The position numbers and the translations under genes were made by a program. 64,000 nucleotides of DNA from Zygnema cylindricum (lineage: Eukaryota > Streptophyta > Zygnematophyceae > Zygnematales > Zygnemataceae): assembly GCA_037447655.1 (NCBI GenBank), contig JBBHKE010001952.1, positions 124,001 to 188,000 of the forward strand, written 5' to 3'. The stretch's first letter is position 1. Each line of letters begins with the position of its first letter. Positions 23,343 through 32,384 of this stretch are shown one piece after another. The notes beneath the pieces are model-generated. The model saw only the letters and a program-made list of their open reading frames with translations, made no database searches and was not told the DNA's origin.

Positions 23343-24133
23343 ATTTTCTAAGTCCTGATTCCCTCTAATAACTTCTATCTACTGAAGTACGGACCAATCA
23401 GATTACTGTACCGTACCAAAAAGTACTACTGCCGATGTACCTTTTGTACGGCCTATGTACGACAAGGCTATTAAGCGGACGCTTGTCTGCATTTCACTTG
23501 TCCGTACATTCCTCGGAATTCCCATGACCAAATGTCATCTCTCCACGTGGCTCCAGATAATGCCACGTCACAAAACCCCAAAGTGACAATTCCGAGATTT
23601 CGGCGATGATGTGCGCCGTTGGATTTTCAGCGAGACGCAATCTTAGCCGTTATAAATACTTGCGCGATATTTGTTTCACAATCGAAACAAAATGTGTGAT
23701 ATTCGTTTTGAAATCGAATCGTACTTCGTACTTTCATAAAACTGTATCTATGCATGCCGTATACAGTTTTAGTTAAATGGACTTGTTCCTCCCTAAATAT
23801 TTATATATATATATATATCTATCACATACTATAGCATTTAGCATTGGTCCTAGTCCAATAGGATAAAGCTGACTGATGTCGGCCAACTTGACGAACCGCA
23901 GGTACCGGGATCAAATCGCGGGTCCGTCAGGTATATTTTTAGTAACCTACTAAAAATAACCGCCTGTTGAACTAAGGCAGCCATAGATCAACCATCCTCT
24001 CTATCTTTCATTGACTACAACAAGTATGGGGGCTAGAGAGAGGAGGTGGAGCCAGGCTGCCCGTCCTTTTCTTTTCTTTTATCCTAACAAATTTAAACCT
24101 AGAAAATACTCTAGAAATCTATTAATTTCAACA
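23343..24133 (-). repeat. 3' LTR of element 1, truncated at its distal end
   Basis: Starts (minus strand) TGTTGAAATTAATAG at 24133 and aligns with 28463-29508 until about 23343, where TTTTCTAAGTCCT meets a satellite monomer. The LTR terminus with the Gag start codon and any target duplication are lost. Confidence 0.8.
23850..23940 (+). other. tRNA-like segment in the LTR, opposite to the LTR direction
   Basis: A block ending GGTACCGGGATCAAATCGCGGGT resembles the T-arm of a tRNA. The matching place in the 5' LTR (29225-29300) reads GACTGGTTAGAGC ... GGGGGTTCGAGTCTTGCC, close to pol III A and B boxes. In the solo LTR it reads TCAGG ATCAAAT CCTGG (about 18058-18075), a 5-bp stem with a 7-nt loop. 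It is not a functional tRNA gene. It may be a captured tRNA or SINE head. Confidence 0.4.
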
Positions 24134-25907
24134 CTCCCCTTATTTTAAAGTCTAATTTTATTTTTTCTTTCAACCCGCACTTTTCCTGACAATATTTTAA
24201 TTTAGGAGAGGGCACAGGTTTGGTCATCATGTCAGCCACCATTTTTTCATCAGGTCTATACACAAGATTTAAAATTTTATATTGAAATTTTTCCCTTACG
24301 AAGTTTAATCTTATGTCCATATGTTTTGCTTTGAAATGGTGTTTTGGATTGGCTGCAATTGCAATTGCAGCTTGATTATCGCAAAAGATTTCATGCACTC
24401 CCTTCTTCATATATCCCAGTTCTTGCAACAATGACTTCACCCACATTAGTTCTTTTAAAGTAGAACAAGGCGCCATATACTCAGCCTCCATAGTAGACTG
24501 AACAACCACCTTTTGTTGCTTACTGCTCCAACAGCAAGCACCTTCCCCCACATACAAAACATATTCAGAAGTGCATCTTCTCATAGGTGCATCTTGATAA
24601 CTGGCATCACTCCAAGTGGTGATATCAGTGTGCTCCCCTCCCAAATGCAACCATAATTCTTTGGTTCCAACCAGATATCTAATGACTCTCTTGGCTGCCT
24701 CCCTGTCTCTCTTTCTAGGATTATTAAGACTCCTACTAAGAACTCCAACTGCTGCCGCTATGTCCGGCCTGGTACAATTCGTAAAATAGATCAAACTTCC
24801 TACGACCTGTCTATAAGCGATAGACTTCATAAACTCTCTCTCCTCTAGACTCATCTGATCGTCTAAGATCATCACTCCTCCTTCTACACTCCCATCACTT
24901 AATTTTTTCAAGTCCATGAGAGTGGTACAACTGTTAGCATTTTCCATCTGGAATTTCTCAAGCATATTTCCTATTGCTTCTTTCTGAGTAAGTCTAATAA
25001 TCTTCTTCCCTCTATCTCTCTCCATTTGGATCCCCAAAATATATTTTTCCTCCCCTAAATCCTTCATATCAAATATGCCCCTAAGATCTTTCTTTAGCTT
25101 ATTGATCTTTTCCAAATACTTACTTAACACAAGCAGATCATCCACATAAATTGCAATAAAAATGACACCATTCTCATCTTCAAACATATCGATAGAATGG
25201 TCAGAGTTGATACGGATATATCCCAGATTGGTGAGAAACTCATCTAGTTTCTTATTCCACTGTCGGGGAGCCTGCTTCAGTCCAAATAAGGATTTTATGA
25301 GCTCGCAGACTTTGCTCTCTTCTCCTTCTTCCACGAACCCCTCGGGTTGCCTCATGAAAATTTCTTTCTCTAACTCACCATTAAGAAAAGTTGTCCTAAT
25401 GTCCATCTGGTGGATTTCCATGTCTTCCGCTGCTGCCACACTGAGGAGAATCCTTACTGAGGGGAACCGAACAACTGGAGCAAAGGTCTCCTCATAGTCA
25501 ATCCCTTCCTTTTGAGTGAACCCCTTTGCTACCAATCGAGCCTTATATCTCTCAATGGTATTATCTAGGTTCAGTTTTAGTTTAAATACCCATTTACACC
25601 CAATAGGTTTTCTGTCTGGAGGACAATCCGCTAATTCCCAAGTATTTGCTTCCATGATAGAAGCCATCTCATCATTTATGGCTCTAATCCATCTTTCTTT
25701 CTCTGGACTATTCACTACCTCCGAGTAAGACTGAGGCTCATCTGGGTGAGATAGCTTAGTTACCTTATGAGCGACCTGATTTTCTTGTATCCTTTTGCTG
25801 CTCCTCCTTCCTCCCTCAAACTTGGAAGCTGGAATGGACGGAAGTCTTGGGTTTCTTCTCATTGTCTCATCGGCTCTTTTGTCCATGGAAGCGGGTTCTG
25901 GTCCCAC
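24111..25907 (-). CDS. Copia reverse transcriptase and RNase H (element 1 pol, 3' part)
   Basis: An uninterrupted 598-residue frame. Visible motifs: TWELADCPPDRKPIGCKWVF at the start of RT, ERYKARLVAKGFTQKEGIDY, the DIRTTFLNGELEKEIFMRQP palm segment (Thr where Ala is usual), SLFGLKQAPRQWNKKL, the catalytic IYVDDLLVLSK (about residues 250-260), and RNase H with TWSDASYQDAP, SSKQQKVVVQSTMEAEYMA and HIEVKYHFVRE-like HMDIRLNFVREKFQ. It copies element RNA into DNA in virus-like particles. The end is unusual: the frame passes through the polypurine tract and stops 22 bp inside the 3' LTR. Upstream pol parts are in separate frames, so the whole polyprotein is broken. Confidence 0.85.
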   Translation of the reverse strand: MGPEPASMDKRADETMRRNPRLPSIPASKFEGGRRSSKRIQENQVAHKVTKLSHPDEPQSYSEVVNSPEKERWIRAINDEMASIMEANTWELADCPPDRKPIGCKWVFKLKLNLDNTIERYKARLVAKGFTQKEGIDYEETFAPVVRFPSVRILLSVAAAEDMEIHQMDIRTTFLNGELEKEIFMRQPEGFVEEGEESKVCELIKSLFGLKQAPRQWNKKLDEFLTNLGYIRINSDHSIDMFEDENGVIFIAIYVDDLLVLSKYLEKINKLKKDLRGIFDMKDLGEEKYILGIQMERDRGKKIIRLTQKEAIGNMLEKFQMENANSCTTLMDLKKLSDGSVEGGVMILDDQMSLEEREFMKSIAYRQVVGSLIYFTNCTRPDIAAAVGVLSRSLNNPRKRDREAAKRVIRYLVGTKELWLHLGGEHTDITTWSDASYQDAPMRRCTSEYVLYVGEGACCWSSKQQKVVVQSTMEAEYMAPCSTLKELMWVKSLLQELGYMKKGVHEIFCDNQAAIAIAANPKHHFKAKHMDIRLNFVREKFQYKILNLVYRPDEKMVADMMTKPVPSPKLKYCQEKCGLKEKIKLDFKIRGVLKLIDF

Positions 25908-25927
25908 TTCTTGTATGTCCTCGAAAT

Positions 25928-27255
25928 CTATAGGAGTATGTGAGGTTTCCGGTGAGTCTTCTGTATCTCGGATCTCCCTGAATCTGCAATCATGGTTTCA
26001 CTCATGTCCTTTTCGGGAACGACCAAGTTGTCCTCACTGTCGGACTCAAATCTAATTCTTATCTTCTTTGTATATTTGAAGGGGTCAAATGAATTCCCTT
26101 CATCCATGACAACTAAGTGTTTGACCAGAATTATATCTTTCTTTGCTAAGTCATACACTCTATATCCCTTAACATCCTCATCATATCCCACAAAGTATCC
26201 AGGTTTTCCCTTGGCATCTAGTTTCCAGTTCTTCCTTTCTGTGTGAAGACTATAAACTTGGCTACCGAATACTTTAAGGTGTGAGATATCTGGTTTCCTT
26301 CCAACCCATCTCTCATAAGTTGTCACTCCCTTTACAACTGAGGTAAGGACTATATTCTTAATGTAGTTGGCACAGTTCATAGCTTCTGCCCAAAATCTCT
26401 TCCCTATTTTCTTGTTTGCCAACATACTACAGGCACTATCTCCTAAAGTTTGATTCAACCTCTCAGCTACCCCATTCTGTTCCGGGTTATATGGTACAAT
26501 TTTTTGGTGCTGCACTCCCTCATCTCTTAGATATTCCTCAAACTAGTTAGAGGTATATTCCCCCCCATTATCACTCCTTATCCTCTTAATGGGGGTTTCA
26601 TGCAACTTCTCACTCCAAGCTTTATATTCTTTGAAGTAAGTTGATGCTTCAGACTTTGTTTTCAGATAGAAGACTCTAAAGTATTTAGACCAGTCATCGG
26701 TTATTGTCATCATAAACCTCTTTCCTCCAACCGAAGGTTCTTTTGCAGGACTCTAAATATCTGTGTGGACCAAATCTAACACTTTCTCACCTCTATATGT
26801 GGCGGCTTTGGGAAAGGGAAGTTTGTGAGCCTTACCTTGAGCACAACCACTAGAATCATTCATCATTTCATTATCCCCAAACTGAATGCCTATATTACCC
26901 CAAGCTTTTTCATTTCCCTCAACCTATCAAAATGCACGTGCCCCAACCGCTTATGCCAAATCATCAGCTTAGGAACTTCAACATAGTAAGCATTCTTCTT
27001 TTCATTACTCATGTTAAGCTTAAACATTCCTTGGCTACCCTTATCTGCCGTGAAGTAAACTTCATCCCCATACTTAGTTGCAAAGACTCCCTTTCTCGTG
27101 AAGGTATCAAACTCTTTGTCAACTAACACAAACATAGAGACAAGATTTTTACTCAGCTGAGGAATGTAAAGTACATCTGAGAATGTAAGTATAAAAGTGT
27201 TACCCTCCACTAAGACTTTCAGATCTACTGATCCCACTAGATATGTAGTAACCAC
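25928..27255 (-). pseudogene. Copia GAG-pre-integrase and integrase, broken (element 1)
   Basis: 27255-26890 gives the C-terminal protease region (FSDVLYIPQLSKNLVSM) and the zinc-finger start IWHKRLGHVHFDRLREM. The stretch 26889-26516 can be read as integrase (VLDLVHTDI, then TITDDWSKYFRVFYLK, then IKRIRSDNGGEYTSN) but has an amber stop after HTDI and another after TSN. 26515-25928 continues with PYNPEQNGVAERLNQTL, FWAEAMNCANYIKN and the C-terminal domain with VFGSQVYSLH and GKPGYFVGYDEDVKGYRVYD. Both Asp and the Glu of the catalytic triad are still present. Confidence 0.75.
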
Positions 27256-28482
27256 TCTCCCATCTCTACAGTAGGGATCTTTCTTAGCTTAGTGAAGAGT
27301 TCTTTATCGCGACACATATGCATGGATGCACCTGAGTTGATGATCCATCCTTCCTGTGGAGCTTCCCAAATTGCTCCAAGGGCACACTTGTGTCTCCGAG
27401 GGATCTCCTTCTCCTCTAGACTCTCGTCAAGAAGAAGCTCCCCATCCTTCTCAGAGGACTCATCCTCGGTTTCTCCTTTCACTTTTGTTACCACAAGCGC
27501 CTCTTTCTTCCCTCCGGAAGAACCCCCTCCACGGTTCTCTTGGAGCCTCAGCTCTGACAGCTTAACACAATCTGCGATGAAGTGTCCACGCTTTTTGCAA
27601 AAATGACAAAGACCCTTTGGCGGCCTCGGTCCCCCAAAATGATCTCTTTCCCCTCTGTAAGGTTTCTTCGGGTCCTTCCCCCAGCGATCCCCTCCTGCTG
27701 CTAGAGCTTGAATGCTCTTTCCTCCTCTCCTAATCTCCATTGTGTTTTCCTGCACAAGTATCATCCTGACCACTGTGTTCCATTTCCATGAACTATCACG
27801 CAATTCCTGTACTCGGTACACTATGTTCTCAAACTCATTTGGTAACTTCATAATGAGTGTGTTAACTTTTATTTTCATTGTACCTCTCCACCCGGCACTT
27901 TCCATCTCCATATACAAACAAGAAAGATCATTTCAGTGATCTAACATCTTTCCTCCTTTGTAAGTGTAACTCACTAGCTTTTGCTCAGCCAACTGGAGCT
28001 CCTGAATAGTTCCAGCTCTATAAATCTCCACTAAACTCACCCATAAGTCCTCGGCCTTGTAAATGTGAAGATGAGGGGTGGCCAACGCTTGAGTGAGGAG
28101 CCTTAGAATGAATTTTTTGGCAGCCATGTTTACATCCTCCCACATTTGAGTATCGTTCTCCGCGGTCTTCACGGTCACCCCTCCTGGTACTGTGGCAATA
28201 GGAGTGAGGGGTGTCTTATTCCCTTTCCCCTTTTCGGAACACACTGCTATCCCCATCAACTACCTCCTCCACTGAGGCAGCCGTTGCTGTAGGAAACCTT
28301 ACTCCTCCAAATTCTAGTGGAGTTCCCGAAGGTGGACGCTTCACTTGTCCACTAACGATACCCCAGTATCGTTTTTCGCACAAAGCTCCTATCATCATAG
28401 CTTCCCAATAGATGAACCCAAATCCATTAAAGGTGGGCACCCTAGAGGGTGGGCCCATAACCTGCAATTCTGTGTCCTCCAT
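27237..28482 (-). pseudogene. Copia Gag and protease, broken (element 1)
   Basis: The start codon at 28482 lies inside the 5' LTR (MEDTELQ), and the frame crosses the LTR end into VMGPPSRVPTFNGFGFIYWE. It shifts frame near 28216-28259 and meets a stop near 27933. The second half (27917-27237) has the zinc knuckle CHFCKKRGHFIADC and the protease site WIINSGASMHM, where Asn replaces the catalytic Asp of the usual DSGA. Gag forms the particle and binds RNA. This copy could not make an intact Gag or an active protease. Confidence 0.78.
28448..28462 (-). promoter_or_regulatory. Half-tRNA primer binding site of element 1
   Basis: On the minus strand GGTTATGGGCCCACC directly follows the LTR end TTGCA. 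It is the complement of the anticodon stem and loop of plant initiator tRNA-Met (GGTGGGCCCATAACC, recalled from the known plant sequence). It also encodes Gag residues VMGPP. The usual plant site TGGTATCAGAGC is absent. Confidence 0.75.
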
Positions 28483-29508
28483 TGGACTACAGAATAGAAG
28501 AAGCCTCTAGATAGTTATTAACTAACCCACTTTCAGTGAAAACCACTGCTACCTAAGCAAACAAGCAGACAATCTGACTACACCCTTGTGCAAACTAGAC
28601 TCCCCTGAGTCTGTAGAAAAAGAAATCTCTCAAAACGCCCAACCAAGCGATAAGTCATAGGGTGGCAAAGATGCCAATTTATACAAACTCTCAAAGAGAG
28701 AGACGACTATCTTCCTGATTTTTTCTAAGTCCTAGTTTTTCCTAGTTCCTTTCACAGCCTCTATCAACTCTATTTACGAACCAATCAAAATATTGTACAG
28801 TACCAGAAAGTACTACTGCCGATGTACTTTCTGTACGGCCTCTGTACGACAAGGCTATTAGGCGGACGGGTGTCCATTTTCCACTCGTCCGTACGTTCCT
28901 CGGAATTCCTGCGACCAAATGTAGTCTCGTCACGTAGCGCCAGGTCATACCACGTCACTAAATGCCAAAGTTACCATTCCGGGATTTTGGCGATGATGTG
29001 CGCTGTCAAATTTGACGCAAATTGTAATCTCAACTGTAATAAATACTTGCGCGATATTTGTTTCGATGTCGAAACAGAATGCGCGATATGCGTTTCAAAT
29101 TAGTATAGTACTTCCTTCTTTATCAAACTGTATCTATACACGTCGTAAAGATATTTAGTTAAATAATTTATGTATAGTACAATAGTTTAAATACTAATCA
29201 AACCCTATATCTCTTAACGGACTTCTACAACAGACTGGTTAGAGCTAACGGCTACCCCGTGCTATGCCGGTCGGGGGTTCGAGTCTTGCCGGACTCAAAC
29301 TTTTGTTGAGAGTGACTTAAGTCACTCTTTATTCCTTCCTATGGAGCTGAGGCAGCCATGGCGCCATCGCTCTTTCTCTCCTTCAGTGACTACAACAAGT
29401 ATGGGGGCGAGAGAGAAGAGATGGAGGCAGGCTGCCTACATTTTCTTTGTATGTTTTCCGCTAATTAATTTAGACCAAAAAAATACGATAAAACTAATTA
29501 TTTCAACA
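28463..29508 (-). repeat. 5' LTR of element 1, complete, 1046 bp
   Basis: On the minus strand it begins TGTTGAAATAATTAG and ends ACACAGAATTGCA. The terminal 20 bp contain the Gag ATG. It aligns with the truncated LTR at 23343-24133 and with the solo LTR at 17038-18273. Satellite resumes immediately at 29509. Confidence 0.85.
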
Positions 29509-29593
29509 CTAACAGTTGTGTAATTTAGATAACAATTCCTGTTAGCGCTTACAGTTTTTGTAAGTTAGTTAACAGTTCGTGTTAGCGCTAACT
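29509..29593 (+). repeat. Satellite island between two retroelements
   Basis: About two 40-bp monomers (CTAACAGTTGTGTAATTTAG ... GTGTTAGCGCTAAC), showing that elements 1 and 2 both sit in the same array. Confidence 0.85.
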
Positions 29594-30438
29594 AAGGTGC
29601 GGAATGTGTTGGAGAAATGGACGGCGGATGGCGAAGCGATCCGATGATTAATATTCGAAATGATTTTAATTATACGTCGGCCGTTCGAAACATAATGCGG
29701 CAGTCAAACATGTGATGAATCGGACGCCACCGAAGCTACGAACGGCTTCGCCGTCAATTTGGTGAGGGACGCGAAATCGCGTGCATCACATGATATTTAT
29801 TCTGGACGGTCTCTATTCGTTTGACGGAATTTGTAAGACTTGTAAATATTTAACAATGTTTGTCCCGTGTATTAATTATTACTGTAGCTCTGAGGTACAC
29901 TCACATTAATAGAGGTAGTTGATTGATTACGTACGGCTGGTATGCCTCCGTACATTTAGTAGTAAGTTGTAGTGTATATTTGTAGGACTTAGTCATTTCT
30001 AGACTTAGGAACTTTTTGGACAGAAACTGTTTCTACTCATTTTTGGGAATTTCATCTAAGAATTTCTCTCAGTTTAATTGGCAGAATTATCTGAAATTTT
30101 TCGTGTGTGTTCATCCTTGTATTGGCAATATTGTGGCAAATTTGCAGACCATTTTGTGTCTGATTTTTTTGGGGCTTCATTGTGAAGTTGGTCAGATTTA
30201 TCAAAGTTTTGGCAGGCTGTTTTCTGCAACTTTGACTGAGTGATGTGATTATTCGGTTTGATTTTATTATATGAAATTTGGTTGGAATACTTAGTGGACT
30301 AGGAACTATCTAGTTGAGTAGTTTCAGCTTGGTTTGGTTATTCTGTAAAATTCTGAGTGGAATCAAAGGAGGCTGTTTTGGGGTAGTCTGTGGTGCTTCC
30401 GAGGGTACATTCATGGCTGAAAAGGGCTATGAACAACA
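29594..30438 (+). repeat. 5' LTR of element 2, first 156 bp missing
   Basis: AAGGTGCGGAATGTGTTGGAG onward matches the 3' LTR from 32541. The junction with the satellite unit GTTAGCGCTAAC is abrupt. It ends GGGCTATGAACAACA. Confidence 0.85.
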
Positions 30439-31261
30439 GGTTATGGGCCCACGCCCATGGCTACCCATTTTGGATGAATCAACCCTACCCATATTTGATG
30501 GTTCTAAATATTATTATTGGAGGAGTATGATGGAGAGCTACTTCAGGTCGAAGAAGCTAATGGATGTGGTGGATGGGACATGTGCTGAATCATCGGTTGG
30601 ATGGGTGGAGAAGAATGATGAGTGTTTGTTGATTATGAAGCTATCCTTGAATGAGGAACTTGTAATGATTCACCTTGGTCTTGAAAGTGCAGCTGAATTA
30701 TGGAAAAGCTTAGAACGTGTATATCAAAAGACTTCTCTGTATCATTGGATGAGTAATGTTACAAAAATAGTTGAGTATAAGTATCATGGAGGTAGTATGT
30801 TGGATTATTGTATTGGCATACAAATATTGTTTGCGGAAAATGATATTGCAGGAGGAAGCTTTACAAATACTCAAAAGGCTTACATGTTAATGAAAGGATT
30901 ACCTAAGGAATATAGGTGTGCTTTAGATAGATTAAGACAAGTTGATAAAATGGATTGGAACGTACCTTTAGCAGTCAGGTGTGTGTTAGAGAAAGAGGCT
31001 AATAACGAGGCTCTAAAGATTAGGGGGAATTTTCAAGGTGTCAGATCACAGTTTCAAAGAAATAAGAAAAGTTGTAAGGTAGAAAACTGTTTTTATTGTA
31101 ATGATGTAGGACATACTTTCACGGTATGTCCCCTATATAAAAGTGCATGTGTCGCAGGAACTTTCAGGAATGGATGGGATGACAATCGAGTTCGACCCCC
31201 TAAACGAAGGGTTACACTTCCCGTCGACGAATTAGTATACCTGCCGATTGTTACTCTTTGA
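30413..31261 (+). CDS. Gag protein of element 2, intact, 282 aa
   Basis: The ATG at 30413 lies in the 5' LTR, 26 bp before its end, and is the first Met of the frame with a copia-like Gag start (MAEKGYEQQ then VMGPRPWLPILDE after the LTR boundary). An upstream in-frame extension to about 30314 lacks an ATG. The body shows the copia Gag pattern: FDGSKYYYWRSMMESYFRSK, SAAELWKSLERVYQK, KIVEYKYHGGSMLDYC, AYMLMKGLPKEYR, and the zinc knuckle CFYCNDVGHTFTVC (about residues 230-243). The frame ends at TGA after LPIVTL. It would form particles and package RNA, and other enzymes would have to come from a related element. Confidence 0.82.
   Translation: MAEKGYEQQVMGPRPWLPILDESTLPIFDGSKYYYWRSMMESYFRSKKLMDVVDGTCAESSVGWVEKNDECLLIMKLSLNEELVMIHLGLESAAELWKSLERVYQKTSLYHWMSNVTKIVEYKYHGGSMLDYCIGIQILFAENDIAGGSFTNTQKAYMLMKGLPKEYRCALDRLRQVDKMDWNVPLAVRCVLEKEANNEALKIRGNFQGVRSQFQRNKKSCKVENCFYCNDVGHTFTVCPLYKSACVAGTFRNGWDDNRVRPPKRRVTLPVDELVYLPIVTL
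30439..30452 (+). promoter_or_regulatory. Half-tRNA primer binding site of element 2
   Basis: GGTTATGGGCCCAC directly after the LTR end ACAACA. It is a 14-nt complement of the initiator tRNA-Met anticodon arm. The LTR-PBS junction CAACA/GGTTATGGGCCC is the same as I recall for Drosophila copia. Confidence 0.75.
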
Positions 31262-31370
31262 GATATAGAACATGAGTAAGGAAAAGGAAAAAATGTTGTC
31301 ACCATAAATAGAGTGGAGATGGAGGTGACAGAAAAAGAGCCAGTTTTTTGTCACTTTTACAAACGACAGA

Positions 31371-31691
31371 TTGGTGAGTGATGAAGATGTGCAAGAGGAA
31401 AAGGTTATTGAAGTAAGAATACTAGGAGGAAGTGAAGGGGATTTAAAAGATGAAACTGAAAATAATTTGCAGGAGGAGATTAAAACACTTAGAGAAAAAG
31501 AGAGGAAAAGTGTTCAGAAAATTGGAGTACGTGAAGAAGTTTATAATGCGGAAGAAGAAAATAAAATTGCGAAAATGGGAAAAACATCAAAATTCAGTAA
31601 AAAAACGAAGAAAGGAAGTAGAATTCAACGGATGAATAGTAGAAGGAAACGTATTCCAAAAGTGGTCAAAAGAAGACGACGTGAAAAGTAA
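31371..31691 (+). other. Lys/Glu-rich open stretch downstream of Gag in element 2
   Basis: 106 codons without a stop and without an ATG at the start. It is rich in Lys, Glu and Arg and ends in a strongly basic RRKRIPKVVKRRRREK tail that looks like a nuclear localisation signal. It shows no polymerase or integrase motif. It could be an eroded pol hinge or a small accessory protein. I do not recognise it. Confidence 0.3.
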
Positions 31692-32384
31692 CTTTATAGA
31701 AGTGACTACCATTAACATTTGGTAATATTCGTGGAATTTTGAATTTTTGATCATTCTAAAATTGATTGAAAAATAGAGTTTTTTTCATTTTAAAGACCTA
31801 GAATAAGGCAGCGGAATCAATGGTGTGTCTAGGAAGGAAAAATTTTGGAAGAGATGGCCGCAAGGAGCTAGACCAGTGGAGACATTGAGCACAACTTGCT
31901 GCGCTGCTATGTTGTTATATGTTGCTATGATGCCTTTATTTTACATCGCAAGCATAGCAGCTACCATGCTTTTACATAATTTTGGGTGCATGAAACTAAA
32001 TTTTTGGGGGGGTATTGTTTCTGAAAAAGTTAGTTTCGCAGTTGCGCTGCTTTCTAGCGGCTACTCTGCTCTTATTTTATTTCAGATGTACGAAACTAAA
32101 TTTTCGGGGGAGTGTTGTTTTGAAAATTCAGTTTAATGAGTACGTGTAGTTTCGTGCATAAAATGTTTCATGGGTACTGTAAGAAATTTTAATGCTATCT
32201 TGATTTAATGTGGAGGTTCAAATGGATATGCAAATTGGGGGAGCAATGGTACTAATTGCTTGGGATTTACGAAATTATTTGAATCAGTGGTAACGTTAGC
32301 CGAAGCAGTGGTGACGGTGGAACAAAAGGGGAGAAGGGAGAAATGTAAACTTAGTGGCTGAGAGAGTCTAAAGGTTTGGAGGAG
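31692..32384 (+). other. Non-coding tail of element 2 with decayed polypurine/LTR-start motifs
   Basis: Two similar blocks, GAAACTAAATTTTTGGGGG (about 31990) and GAAACTAAATTTTCGGGGGAG (about 32092-32112). The second is followed by TGTTGTTTTGAAAATTC, which resembles an LTR start. Both precede the actual tract GGTTTGGAGGAG at 32373-32384. Confidence 0.4.

Larger units (their letters stand above)
23343..29508 (-). mobile_element. Ty1/copia LTR retrotransposon inserted in the satellite (element 1)
   Basis: Satellite lies on both sides. The 5' LTR is at 28463-29508 (TGTTGAAATA ... AATTGCA on the minus strand, 1046 bp). The 3' LTR is at 23343-24133 and lacks roughly its last 250 bp, replaced by satellite. 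The polypurine tract is AATAAGGGGAG just inside the 3' LTR. The primer site (28448-28462) complements the initiator tRNA-Met anticodon arm. Gag, protease, integrase, reverse transcriptase and RNase H follow in copia order but carry stops and frameshifts. The LTRs differ at many positions, so the insertion is not recent. Confidence 0.88.

Noticed and set aside
29225-29310. A tRNA gene in the LTR of element 1
   Set aside because: Only A- and B-box-like text and a rough T-arm are present. The acceptor and anticodon stems do not form.
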